Shown one piece after another: positions 26,502 to 35,300 of a DNA stretch of 64,000 nt. The notes under the pieces were generated by a model that was not told the DNA's origin, did no database searches, and saw nothing but the letters and a program-made list of their open reading frames with translations. Within the stretch, counting starts at the first letter, position 1; every line of letters begins with the position of its first letter. The stretch comes from CAYVQE01 sp964633205. Lineage in GTDB: Bacteria > Myxococcota > B64-G9. Position numbers and translations under genes: made by a program. The DNA is taken from the NCBI GenBank assembly GCA_964633205.1, contig CAZWFN010000004.1, forward strand, positions 1 through 64,000, written 5' to 3'.

Positions 26502-28094
26502 ATGAGGCGACGGTCCTTTCTGCTGGCAGCGCTGACCGCGCTGGCCGCCGCGTCCGGCTGCACCGAGCCCGGGCCCAACGAGAAGAAGCCCTGGGTGTTG
26601 GTGTTGACCGAGGCGCCGACCCACCGTTCGGCCGCCGAGGCGGCCGAACGGCTGGCCGAGCGGGACCCGGCCTTCGAGGGCAGCAGCGCGTTGTCGTTGC
26701 GCGCGGCCAACGGCGGGCGGCGACACCTGGTGGTCTCGGCGCCACGGGCCGCGCGGTCCGGGCTGGATGCACTGGCCGAACAGCTGCCCGGGACCACCGG
26801 GCGGCGGCTGGAGCGGCTGGACGTGCGCCGGGTCGAGCGGCTCGATCCCGAGCGGCTGGCCATCGTCGCGCCGCCCGAGGACTGCGAGACCATCGAACGG
26901 CTGGCCCGCATGCTGCCGCGACCGGTCGGGGAGCGCTTGGTGTCGTTTCTGATACGCGCCGACAGCGACGACGCCGGCGGGCCCGGGGGGCTGGCCCGCT
27001 CGGCCGCACCGGCCTTCTCGCGGGCCTTCGGCGAGCTGGGTTGGCAGGCCACCGCCGAGGCGACCTACCGCGCCCCCGGCGGCGCGGGGCGCTGCCACGT
27101 GTTCATCGGCTGGCTGGCCGCCGACGGCGACGCCGAGGCGGCCCTGCGCGCCAGCTACGACTTCTTGTCGGCCCGGATGCACCCGGAGCCGGCGGTCGAA
27201 GCGGAAGCAGCGCCGGCCGAGCCACCGAAGCGCCGCCGGCGGTGCAAACGCCGGCGGCGGCGCCGGCCGGAGCCCCAGCCGGCGGAACCCTTGCCGCTGG
27301 TGCCGGTGCAGCAGCCCTTGCCCGAGAGGGTGGCGGGCCGCATGCCCTGGGGGGCGACCGAGCTGATCGCGCTCGAGCGGGTGGGGTTGCGCGTCCTGCC
27401 GCCGGCCGGCCGCTTGCGCCGCCAGCGGCTGGCCGCAGCGCCGCCACCCTGGCGGGCCCGGCTGGCCGCGGCCCCGGGCGGCCGCGCAGTGGTGCTGCTG
27501 CTGACCGACGACGCGCGGCTGGCCGATCGCTTGTCGCAGCCCAGCGGCCTGGGCGAGCCGACCGGCTTGGCCTACTCCAGCTGGCTGCAGGCCATCTGGG
27601 CCGTCCTGCCCGAGGTGACCATCTCGGATGAGCGCTTCGCCTACGCCGCCATGCAGCGGCTCGACAGCTGGCTGCCCGACAGGCTGCGCCGCCGGGTGAA
27701 GCTGGCTGCGGCGGCCGGGCGGCCGGTGCTGCAGGCCGGCTATCGGTCCGAGAAGGACCGGGCCGGGTGGCAGCTCAACTGGTTCCGCACCGCCGACGCG
27801 GCCAGCGCCGGCCGCTTGTTCGAGCAGGCGCTGGTGGCGCCGCGCCAAGCCTTGATCAAGCGGCTGATGGAGGCCGAGCGGGTGGTGCGCTACGAGGTGG
27901 GCCTGAATCTGCGCCAGACCGGCGACGTGCAGGCCTGGCACCTGGTGGGGGCCCAGCGCGGCTGGCTGCAGGAGCTGTACTTCCAGCGCGGCCGGGCGGT
28001 GTGGCTGATACGGGCCCGGACCGCGTCCCACGGCGGTCTGCCGGCCGACGATCTGCTCGGCCGCGTCGAGTTGCTGGCGGTCTGGGACCGCTGA
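26502..28094 (+). CDS. Large lipoprotein of unknown function
   Basis: A 530-residue predicted lipoprotein. The first residues are MRRRSFLLAALTALAAASGC, so the mature protein would be anchored by Cys near 20. No known domain is recognised. A very basic patch (KRRRRCKRRRRRR, near 242-254) sits in a Pro-rich linker that parts two globular halves of about 220 and 260 residues. The second half has hydrophobic and helix-forming segments. The Arg-rich patch could bind nucleic acid or acidic polymer. It is the third gene after the kinase; the ribosomal-protein promoter begins right after its stop. Confidence 0.7.
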   Translation: MRRRSFLLAALTALAAASGCTEPGPNEKKPWVLVLTEAPTHRSAAEAAERLAERDPAFEGSSALSLRAANGGRRHLVVSAPRAARSGLDALAEQLPGTTGRRLERLDVRRVERLDPERLAIVAPPEDCETIERLARMLPRPVGERLVSFLIRADSDDAGGPGGLARSAAPAFSRAFGELGWQATAEATYRAPGGAGRCHVFIGWLAADGDAEAALRASYDFLSARMHPEPAVEAEAAPAEPPKRRRRCKRRRRRRPEPQPAEPLPLVPVQQPLPERVAGRMPWGATELIALERVGLRVLPPAGRLRRQRLAAAPPPWRARLAAAPGGRAVVLLLTDDARLADRLSQPSGLGEPTGLAYSSWLQAIWAVLPEVTISDERFAYAAMQRLDSWLPDRLRRRVKLAAAAGRPVLQAGYRSEKDRAGWQLNWFRTADAASAGRLFEQALVAPRQALIKRLMEAERVVRYEVGLNLRQTGDVQAWHLVGAQRGWLQELYFQRGRAVWLIRARTASHGGLPADDLLGRVELLAVWDR

Positions 28095-28102
28095 AAAAAT
28101 GC

Positions 28103-28130
28103 TTGCCTTCGATCGATTTGCGAGTATAAT
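28103..28130 (+). promoter_or_regulatory. Sigma-70-like promoter of rplC
   Basis: TTGCCT (28103-28108), 16 bases, then a perfect TATAAT (28125-28130). The expected start is near 28137, so the transcript would begin with the leader hairpin described next. It shows that the L3 gene is expressed by itself, not as part of a ribosomal operon. Confidence 0.7.
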
Positions 28131-28140
28131 CCGCCCCTCT

Positions 28141-28162
28141 CGATCCGCCGTGGTGCGGATCG
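28141..28162 (+). promoter_or_regulatory. Leader hairpin before rplC
   Basis: A perfect 8-bp stem, CGATCCGC (28141-28148) and GCGGATCG (28155-28162), with a six-base loop, lies between the promoter and the ribosome site GAGGAG. It might be a protein-binding site for feedback control, as in other ribosomal leaders, or simply protect the 5' end. Confidence 0.45.
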
Positions 28163-28189
28163 GCGTGAAACATCGAGGAGTGTGAGATC

Positions 28190-28846
28190 ATGTCGACAGC
28201 CATCTTGGGAAAGAAGCTCGGGATGACCCGGATCTTCGACGAGACCGGCAACCAGATTCCCGTCACCGTCGTCCAGGCCGGGCCGTGCCCGGTGGTGCAG
28301 AAGCGCACCCCGGCCAAGCACAAGTACAGCGGAATTCAGATCGGCTTCGAGACCGTGCCCGGCCGCAAGCTCAACAAGCCCGGCCGGGGCGTGTTCGAGA
28401 AGGCCGACATGAAGCCCCTGCGCCACCTGCGCGAGGTGCGCATGAGCCCGGAAGAGGTCGATGGCTACAAGGTGGGCGACAACATCGACGTGTCGATCTT
28501 CGCCGCCGGCGATCGGGTCGACGTCATCGGCACCTCCAAGGGCCGCGGCACCCAGGGTGTGGTCAAGCGCTTCGGCTTCAGCGGCAACACCAAGACCCGC
28601 GGCACCCACGAGAACCGCCGGCACCCGGGCGCCATCGGCAACTGCGAGTTCCCGGGCCGGGTGTTCAGGGGCCGCCGGCTGCCGGGGCATATGGGCGACA
28701 AGCGGGTGACCACCCAGAACCTGACAGTGGTCGACATCGACGCCGGCGACAACCTGCTGCTGCTGCGCGGTGCGGTGCCCGGTGCCCGCGGCGGATTGGT
28801 CATGGTCCGCAAGGCCGTCAAGCGGCGTGGTCCCGCGCCGAGCTGA
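28190..28846 (+). CDS. rplC: 50S ribosomal protein L3
   Basis: A 218-residue protein with normal L3 length and motifs: ILGKKLGMTRIFDE at the start, VKRFGFSGN, GTHENRRHPGAIGN, then GRVFRGRRLPGHMGD and the final NLLLLRGAVPGARGGLV. L3 is an early-binding protein of the large subunit, near the peptidyl-transferase centre. The residue at the place of the methylated glutamine in E. coli L3 is Asn here, so that modification is not expected. In most bacteria the gene is second in the S10 operon with rplD and rplW. Here it stands alone with its own promoter and leader, between an envelope lipoprotein and the Glt/Nfs-type cluster. It is intact and looks functional. Confidence 0.96.
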   Translation: MSTAILGKKLGMTRIFDETGNQIPVTVVQAGPCPVVQKRTPAKHKYSGIQIGFETVPGRKLNKPGRGVFEKADMKPLRHLREVRMSPEEVDGYKVGDNIDVSIFAAGDRVDVIGTSKGRGTQGVVKRFGFSGNTKTRGTHENRRHPGAIGNCEFPGRVFRGRRLPGHMGDKRVTTQNLTVVDIDAGDNLLLLRGAVPGARGGLVMVRKAVKRRGPAPS

Positions 28847-29150
28847 GCTGCCACCCGCCCGTACCGAGCCCGCTGCGATCCCGCTGCGATCCCGCTCGCG
28901 CAAGACCGATCGGTCGATTTGGATCGCGGCGCTGACGCCTGTGGGCCTCAATTGGCGGGCGTGATCTGAATCACGCCGCCGCTGCGGTCCGTTCGGCGCC
29001 AGCTGTAGCGAGATGTGGTAGCAGGTGCGAAGTGTAAGGGATCGTAGAACAAATTCAAAAAAACCTTGCGTTCCCCCGCGACTCGTACTACACCCTTCGC
29101 AATCATGCGGATGCACAATCAATCCCCTGCGCAGCGGAGAGTCCAAGACC
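28847..29150 (+). other. 304-base intergenic region upstream of locus 2
   Basis: No gene is seen. It holds a tandem 11-bp repeat CGCTGCGATCC (28871-28892), a 12-bp perfect palindrome GACCGATCGGTC (28904-28915), a hairpin described separately (28958-28977), and an A-rich patch near 29052-29063. The promoter of the Glt/Nfs-type cluster should lie in it, but I could not find a convincing sigma-70 or sigma-54 site. Confidence 0.6.
28958..28977 (+). terminator. Hairpin downstream of rplC (terminator or operator)
   Basis: GGCGTGAT (28958-28965), a CTGA loop, and ATCACGCC (28970-28977), a perfect 8-bp stem that can be extended by GGCG and GCC with one bulge. There is no T-run, so it may be a weak terminator for rplC or an operator for locus 2. 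Confidence 0.4.
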
Positions 29151-29897
29151 ATGCGTAATCGCCGAAGACTACTCGTGTTCGTGGGAGTCTGTTGCCTGTT
29201 GCTGGGCAGCGTTCCGAACTCCGTTTTGGCGTCTGAACCGGCGGTGGCCAAACGCCTCTATGACCTCGGAGGCCGCCTGGAGATATCGCTGGCGCCGGCC
29301 TTCTCCATCTTCGACAAGTACACCCAGCACGTCGGCGCCTCGGTGGGCCTGGCCTACTACTTCAACGATTACATCGGGCTCGAGGTCGAAGGGGGTTATG
29401 CCTTCCTGTCCGGCGACGTGAGCCTGCTCGACGAGATCCTCGAGGTGGGCGTGGACAACATCTCGGGCATCGAGCGGCTGCCGCTGACCGACCTGAAGTA
29501 CACCACCTGGTGGGCCACCGGCGGGCTGGTGTTCAGCCCGCTGTACGGCAAGCTCAACCTGTCGGCCGAGATCGACTTCAACTTCCACTTCTACATGGTG
29601 GCCGGGGCCGGGGTGGCGGGCTACAAGTACTCGCAGCTCGAGTGGCCCAGCGACACCGAGTTCCGCAAGGTCGAAAAGGACGTCGGCGCCAAGCCCACCT
29701 TCTACGTCGGCGGCGGCCTGCGCATGCACTTCACCCAGAACTGGAGCCTGCGCATCGAGATCCGCGATCACTTCTACTACGACGAGTACGAGGCCCAGAC
29801 CAAGTCGGCCGGCGGCACGACCCCCGACCCGAAGAAGATCGAGGACTTCGTACACATCACGCTGATGCGGCTCGGCGTGTGCTACTCCTTCTTCTGA
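29151..29897 (+). CDS. Outer-membrane beta-barrel protein, locus 2 A-like (GltA/NfsA type)
   Basis: A 248-residue secreted barrel protein and first gene of locus 2. ATG 29151 follows GGAGAG. The signal peptide (LLVFVGVCCLLLGSVPNSVLA) is followed by strands typical of the myxobacterial outer-membrane family: LEISLAPAFSIFDKYTQHVG, GLAYYFNDYIGLEVEGGYAF, LSPLYGKLNL-like and GGGLRMHFTQNWSLRIEIRD. It is a clear paralog of the next gene. In Myxococcus, two such barrels open the nfs and glt groups and form the outer-membrane end of the complex. Confidence 0.85.
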   Translation: MRNRRRLLVFVGVCCLLLGSVPNSVLASEPAVAKRLYDLGGRLEISLAPAFSIFDKYTQHVGASVGLAYYFNDYIGLEVEGGYAFLSGDVSLLDEILEVGVDNISGIERLPLTDLKYTTWWATGGLVFSPLYGKLNLSAEIDFNFHFYMVAGAGVAGYKYSQLEWPSDTEFRKVEKDVGAKPTFYVGGGLRMHFTQNWSLRIEIRDHFYYDEYEAQTKSAGGTTPDPKKIEDFVHITLMRLGVCYSFF

Positions 29898-29920
29898 TAT
29901 CCGAGGCGAGGAAAACGACC

Positions 29921-30709
29921 ATGAAGGCAAAAGCCCTGTTCGCGGCCGCAGCGGTGCTCCTGGCAGGCGCCATCGCGCGCGCCGAGAGTCCGAACGAGCG
30001 CATCCACGTGCTGCAGAAGCGCGACTACTCGGTGAAGAACAAGCTCGAGATCAGCGTGTTCGGCGGCCCTTCGGTCGGTGACGTGTTCACCCAACAGGTC
30101 GGGCTGGGACTGGCGCTGGACTACCACTTCGACGAGGCCTTCGCCATCGAGCTGTCCTGGATGACATGCAAGGTGCCGTTCTACGACGGCGACCAGGCCC
30201 AGCCGGGCCAGTACGAAGGCAGCGACCTGCGCTGGGGCGCCTGGTACACCGACGCCTACGACGAGGTCAAGAACGACGCCCAGCTCAGCCCGTCGAACGC
30301 CGACCTGGCCATGATCACCAACTACATCGGACTCAACGTGCTGTTCAGCCCGCTGTACGGCAAGTGGACGCTGTTCAACCGCGGCCTGGGCCACGTCGAT
30401 TTCTACCTGACCGCCGGCGGCGGGGTGGCCGGTACCGAGTTCCGCAACTCGCGCAAGCTGTGGCAGGACACCGGCACCTATTTCGTCGGCAACTTCGGCC
30501 TCGGCCTGCGCGTCTACCTGGCCCGCTGGTTCGCCATCCGGCTCGAGATCCGCGACTACGCCTTCGCCGCCCGGGTCAAGGAGGCCGCCGGCCAGGCCGG
30601 CGCGGCCGGCGAGGTCTCGACCAAGATCCGCAACAGCCTGTTCGTCACCCTGGGTCTGAGCTTCCTGTTCCTCGGCGAGGAACCGGTCCAGATCTGGAGC
30701 CCGTACTGA
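29921..30709 (+). CDS. Outer-membrane beta-barrel protein, locus 2 B-like (GltB/NfsB type)
   Basis: A 262-residue secreted barrel. Signal peptide LFAAAAVLLAGAIARA, then LEISVFGGPSVGDVFTQQVG, a LALDYHFDEAFAIELSW strand pair, FSPLYGKWTLF, DFYLTAGGGV and LRVYLARWFAIRLEIRD. It is paralogous to the previous gene (23 bases upstream) and to 20559-21251 in locus 1. ATG 29921 has a GAGGCGAGG site. A loop rich in Asp, Tyr and Trp (near 85-110) would be on the outside. Confidence 0.87.
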   Translation: MKAKALFAAAAVLLAGAIARAESPNERIHVLQKRDYSVKNKLEISVFGGPSVGDVFTQQVGLGLALDYHFDEAFAIELSWMTCKVPFYDGDQAQPGQYEGSDLRWGAWYTDAYDEVKNDAQLSPSNADLAMITNYIGLNVLFSPLYGKWTLFNRGLGHVDFYLTAGGGVAGTEFRNSRKLWQDTGTYFVGNFGLGLRVYLARWFAIRLEIRDYAFAARVKEAAGQAGAAGEVSTKIRNSLFVTLGLSFLFLGEEPVQIWSPY

Positions 30710-30747
30710 GGTCCGGGCGTGGACCCCGAGGGAGGTCGACGATTCCC

Positions 30748-32343
30748 ATGAGAACCTGCACCGCCCTGTTCGTCAGCCTGCTGGTGTCGCTGGGCTCTTT
30801 CGCCGTCCAGGCCCAGCCGTCCAGCCCGCTCAGCGAAGCCGTCGAGGCCTACAATGCCAACGATCTGCCCCGGGCCGCCAAGCTGTTCTACAAGGCCCGG
30901 ATGACCGATACGGTGGTGGCCAACCGTGCCAAGGCCGAGTACTACCTGGGCCACAGCCTGTACAAGATGGGCCTGTACCAGTCGGCGTTGGCCTATTACA
31001 ACGCGGTGTTCGTCCAGGGCCCGGCCCACCCTTACTATCTCAAGGGGGCCGAAGGCCTGATCAACGTGGCCGCCGAGTTGCGCGACGACACTCTGATCCC
31101 GTCGCAGATCAACAAGTTCTACAACCCGCAGGCCTTCGCCGGCATGGATCCGATGGCCCTGAGCCGGATCAACTTCCACGTCGGCCTGCTGCTCTACCGG
31201 CAGGAGAAGTACGACCAGTCCTTGGCCTTTTTGGGCGCGGTCGAGCAGGAGTCCAGCGTCTTCGCCAAGGCGCTGTTCCTGCAGGCCATCATCCATACCC
31301 GGTTGGGCGTGCGCTACGCCCGGGCCGGTGACGAGGCCCGCACCCAGGCCGAGTACGACAAGTCCATCGCCCTGTTCGAGCAGATCGTCGGGCTGTCGGA
31401 GCGCACCGAGGAGGGCGCCCGGCGGGCCATGCAGCTCTACGAGGACGTGCACCGGTTGTGGCAGCTGTGCACGCTCAACCTGGCCCGCTCGTATTACGGC
31501 AAAGGCGACTTCGCCCGGGCCGTCCAGTACTACAGCCGCATCCCGCGCTTCTCGCAGGACTGGGCCGCCGCCCTGTTCGAGATCGGCTGGGCCTTCTACA
31601 TGCGCCAGGAGTACGGCCGGGCGCTGGGCGCGCTGCACACCCTGCACTCGCCCCACTTCGAGAACCTGTTCCACCCCGAGTCGTGGATCCTCAAGGCCAC
31701 CATCTACTACCAGGTGTGCCTGTACGACGAGTCCATGGCCATGCTGGAGCACTTCCAAGAGAACTACGCCGCGATGATGCCCCTGATCAAGGAGCTGACC
31801 GAGGGACCGCTGCCGAACGAGGAGTTCTCCGCGCTACTGCTCAAGGACGAGCTTTCGGCCGACGACCCGTTGGCCGAGCTGCCGGAGTCGATCAAGCAGT
31901 ACATCCTGAACAACCCGCGGGTGGAGAACTTCCGCCACTTCCTGCGCAGCCTCGAGGCCGAGGCGGTGGCCATCCGCGAGCAGGACGAGTGGAAGGGCGA
32001 GCGGTTGGCCGAGGAGCTGCTGGGCGTGGTCAACGTGCAGCGCAACCTGTTGCAGAAGACGGCCGGCGGCTTCGTCAAGGCCAAGCTGAAGCAGGCCTAC
32101 CTCAACATCAGCAGCTACGTCAGCCACGCCAAGATGGTCGAGCTGGAGATCACCACCCGCCGGCGCAAGCTGGTGGCCGCCGGCCACCCGGTCAGGGCCG
32201 AGCTGCGCGGCAAGCTGGCGCCGCGGCCGCGGGTGCCCGACGAGACCTACAACTACTGGAAGTTCGTCAAGGAGTACTGGCGGGACGAGCTGGGCTTCTA
32301 CGTCTACACCGTCCGCCGGGCCTGCCCCAAGCAGGCCCGGTAA
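30748..32343 (+). CDS. TPR periplasmic protein, locus 2 C-like (GltC/NfsC type)
   Basis: A 531-residue protein with signal peptide (LFVSLLVSLGSFAVQAQ) and about seven TPR-like units, such as AEYYLGHSLYKMGLYQSALAYY, HVGLLLYRQEKYDQSLAFL and ALFEIGWAFYMRQEYGRALGAL. The last 150 residues are helical and charged. ATG 30748 is preceded by GAGGGAGG. GltC is a soluble periplasmic TPR protein linking outer-membrane barrels to the rest; the role here is inferred from place and design. It matches the locus 1 protein at 16676-18541 in the order of its hairpins. Confidence 0.82.
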   Translation: MRTCTALFVSLLVSLGSFAVQAQPSSPLSEAVEAYNANDLPRAAKLFYKARMTDTVVANRAKAEYYLGHSLYKMGLYQSALAYYNAVFVQGPAHPYYLKGAEGLINVAAELRDDTLIPSQINKFYNPQAFAGMDPMALSRINFHVGLLLYRQEKYDQSLAFLGAVEQESSVFAKALFLQAIIHTRLGVRYARAGDEARTQAEYDKSIALFEQIVGLSERTEEGARRAMQLYEDVHRLWQLCTLNLARSYYGKGDFARAVQYYSRIPRFSQDWAAALFEIGWAFYMRQEYGRALGALHTLHSPHFENLFHPESWILKATIYYQVCLYDESMAMLEHFQENYAAMMPLIKELTEGPLPNEEFSALLLKDELSADDPLAELPESIKQYILNNPRVENFRHFLRSLEAEAVAIREQDEWKGERLAEELLGVVNVQRNLLQKTAGGFVKAKLKQAYLNISSYVSHAKMVELEITTRRRKLVAAGHPVRAELRGKLAPRPRVPDETYNYWKFVKEYWRDELGFYVYTVRRACPKQAR

Positions 32344-32379
32344 CGAACACCAGCCACCGGGAGCGTGCGGAGGACGTCC

Positions 32380-35300
32380 ATGCGCCTGATTTTTTCGACG
32401 AGTTGGTTCGTGCTGCTGTTGGCCCTGATCTTCGGGTTGGACGGTTTGACCTTGCCCGAAGCGCGGGCGGCCGCGGCGGGTGAATCGCGGCTGTTGGCCG
32501 GCGAAGGCGAGCTGGTGGCCAAGGCCCGCCGCAAGAAGCGCAAGCGCCGCAAGCGCGGCAAGGGCAAGCGCGGCCGCAAGCACAAGTTCTCCGAGGTTCC
32601 CGACTTCGGCGACGAGGAGAAGAAGGAAGAGGAGCCGGAGGAGGAGGAGCCCAGCGGACCGGCCAAGATCAAGCTGCCCATGGTGGAGAAGAAGCGGGCC
32701 GAAGGGGCCACGCTCGAAGAGAAGCTGCTGGATCAGGAGATCAAGCAGCTCAAAGAGATCATCCGCGAGACGCCGGACGGCCCGGCCAAGTGCGATCTCT
32801 ACTTCCGCTTGGCCGAGCGCTACTACGAGAAGGCGCGGGCGATCTACTACGCCGAGATGCAGGCCTACGACAAGAAGATCGAGGCCTGGATGACGGCCCG
32901 GGAGTCCGACCCGGACGCTGCCGAGCCCAAGCTCGACAACCGCAAGAGCCAAGTCTACACCGACCAGACCATGGCCATCTACAAGACCATCCTGAAGAAG
33001 TGCAAGAACTACCACCGGCGCGACGAAGTGCTGTTCACCATGGGCTACAACCTGTACGAGAGCGGCGAGAAGTCGGAAGGCGTCAAGATGTACTGGGAGC
33101 TGATCAAGAGCTTCCCCGAGAGCCGCTTCGTACCGGACGCCTACCTGGCCATGGGCGAGCACTACTTCAACAACAACGACGTCAGCAACGCCAAGAAGGC
33201 CTACGACCGGGCGCTGAAGTTCAAGGATTCCAAGGTCTACACCTTCGCCCTGTACAAGCTGGCCTGGTGCGACTACAACCTGGGCGAGTACGAGAAGGCG
33301 ATCGACAAGTTCCAGCAGGTGGTCGAGCTGGCCCAGCGCGAGGCGCAGAAGTCCGGCGGCGACAAGAACAAGATCCAGCTGCGGCGCGAGGCGCTGCAGG
33401 ACATGGTGCTGTCCTACGCCCAGATCGACGCGCTGGACTCGGTCGAGCGCTACTACCTGTCGCAGGTGGGCAAGCAGGGGGCGCTGGATTACCTGCGCCG
33501 GCTGGCGAAGACCTACGAGAAGCAGGGCAAGGCCGAGATGACGCTGAAGTCATTCCGCCGGCTGCTCAACGAGTACCCCAACAATCCGGACTGCCCGTCG
33601 TTCCACAACTCGGTCGTGATGGCCTACCGCAAGCTGAACCAGCGCAACAAGGTCAAGCGCGAGATCAACCGCCTGATCGACCAGTACAAGCCCGGCTCGA
33701 CCTGGGCCGAGGTCAACAAGAGCAACAAGACGGCCATCAAGAAGGCCAACGCGCTGGTGGAGGCTTCGCTGCGCGACCTGGTCACCTCCTACCACAAGGA
33801 GGCCCAGCAGACCAAGGATTGGGACACCTACAACCTGGCTCGCTCCATCTACAAGAAGTACCTCGACACCTTCCCCGACAGCGAGTACGCCTACAAGCTG
33901 CGCTGGTACTACTCCGACATCCTGTACAAGATGCGCAACTTCTACGTGGCCGCGCTCCAGTACTCGACCATGGTCGAGAACAAGCCCGAGGGCGTCTACT
34001 CCTCCGAAGCGGCCTACAATGCGGTGCTGTGCTGGGAGAAGTGCCTGCAGCTGCGCGACAACGAGGGCCAGGATTGCCGCAAGTGGGATCCCAAGTCGCG
34101 CAGCGGACGCAAGCTGGAGAAAGAGGCATCCAAGGACATCAAGAAGAAGAAGATCGACTTCACCGAGAACGTGACCAAGGAGATGCTGGTCAAAAAGGAG
34201 ATCCCCTTCTTCGAGCAGAAGTTCCTGACCGCGGCCGACGCTTACTCCGAGGTGGCACCGGATCACGACATGTACATCCCGATCCGCTTCAAGAGCGCCT
34301 TCATCTTCTACAAGTACCGCCACTTCGGCGAGATGGCCAAGCGCTTCGGCGAGATCATCGAGCGCCACCCGCGCAACCAGTACGCGCTCAAGGCCGCCCG
34401 GCTGTCGCTGAACACCCTGTACATGAAGGCCAAGAACAAGGACGCCACCGAGGCCGAGCGCAACGAGGCCTGGCAGTCCGTCAACCACTGGGCCAAGACC
34501 TTCAAGAAGAACGAGGTGCTGGCGCGTTCCAAGGTGGCCCGCAAGGCCAAGTTCGCCAAGGAAATGCAGAGCTTGATCGAGGAGTCGGGCTACAACCTGG
34601 CGCTGGCCCTGCGCGAGAAGGACCCGCTGGCCGCGGCCAAGCGCTTCGACGCCTTCGTCGACAACTACCCCAAGAGCAAGTACGCCCACCGGGCGCAGTA
34701 CGCGGCCATGGTCATCTACGACGAGGCCGACCAGCTCGACCTGGCCATCCGCGCCGGCAAGCGGTTGCTGAAGGACTACTCGGACTCGGACCGCTACAAC
34801 CCGACCATCGGCTTTCTGGCCACCTTCCACGATCGGGTGGCCGACTTCGCCACCTCGGCCCGCTACAACGAGATGTACTTCGAGAAGTGGCTCGAGCAAG
34901 AGGGCAAGAAGAAGAAGAAGCGCCGGCGGCGCTGGCGGCGGAAGAAGGCCGAGGAGAAAAAAGACGTCATTCTGATCACCGACAAGGAAGCCTCGGACGC
35001 GCTGTACAACGCGGCGCTGCTGTGCGAGTCGATGGGCCAGTATCCCAAGGCCATCGCGCTCTACTCGCGCTATATCAAGCACTTCCCCGACAAGAAGGAC
35101 ACCCACGATCTGTTCTACCGCATCGGCGAGATCTACGCCCGGCAGGAGAACTGGCGCAAGGCGGACATCATCTACGAGGGCTACCTGGGCAAGTACGCCG
35201 ACCGTTCCGATGCGGGCCGCCTGCTGGCGGTGACCTACAAGCACGCCATGGCGCTGCGCAAGATGAAAAGGGTGGACGAGTCCGACGAGCTGCTGGACAA

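Noticed and set aside
29066..29094. TTGCGT and TACACC as promoter of locus 2
   Set aside because: The -10 match is poor and no supporting feature was seen; left uncalled.
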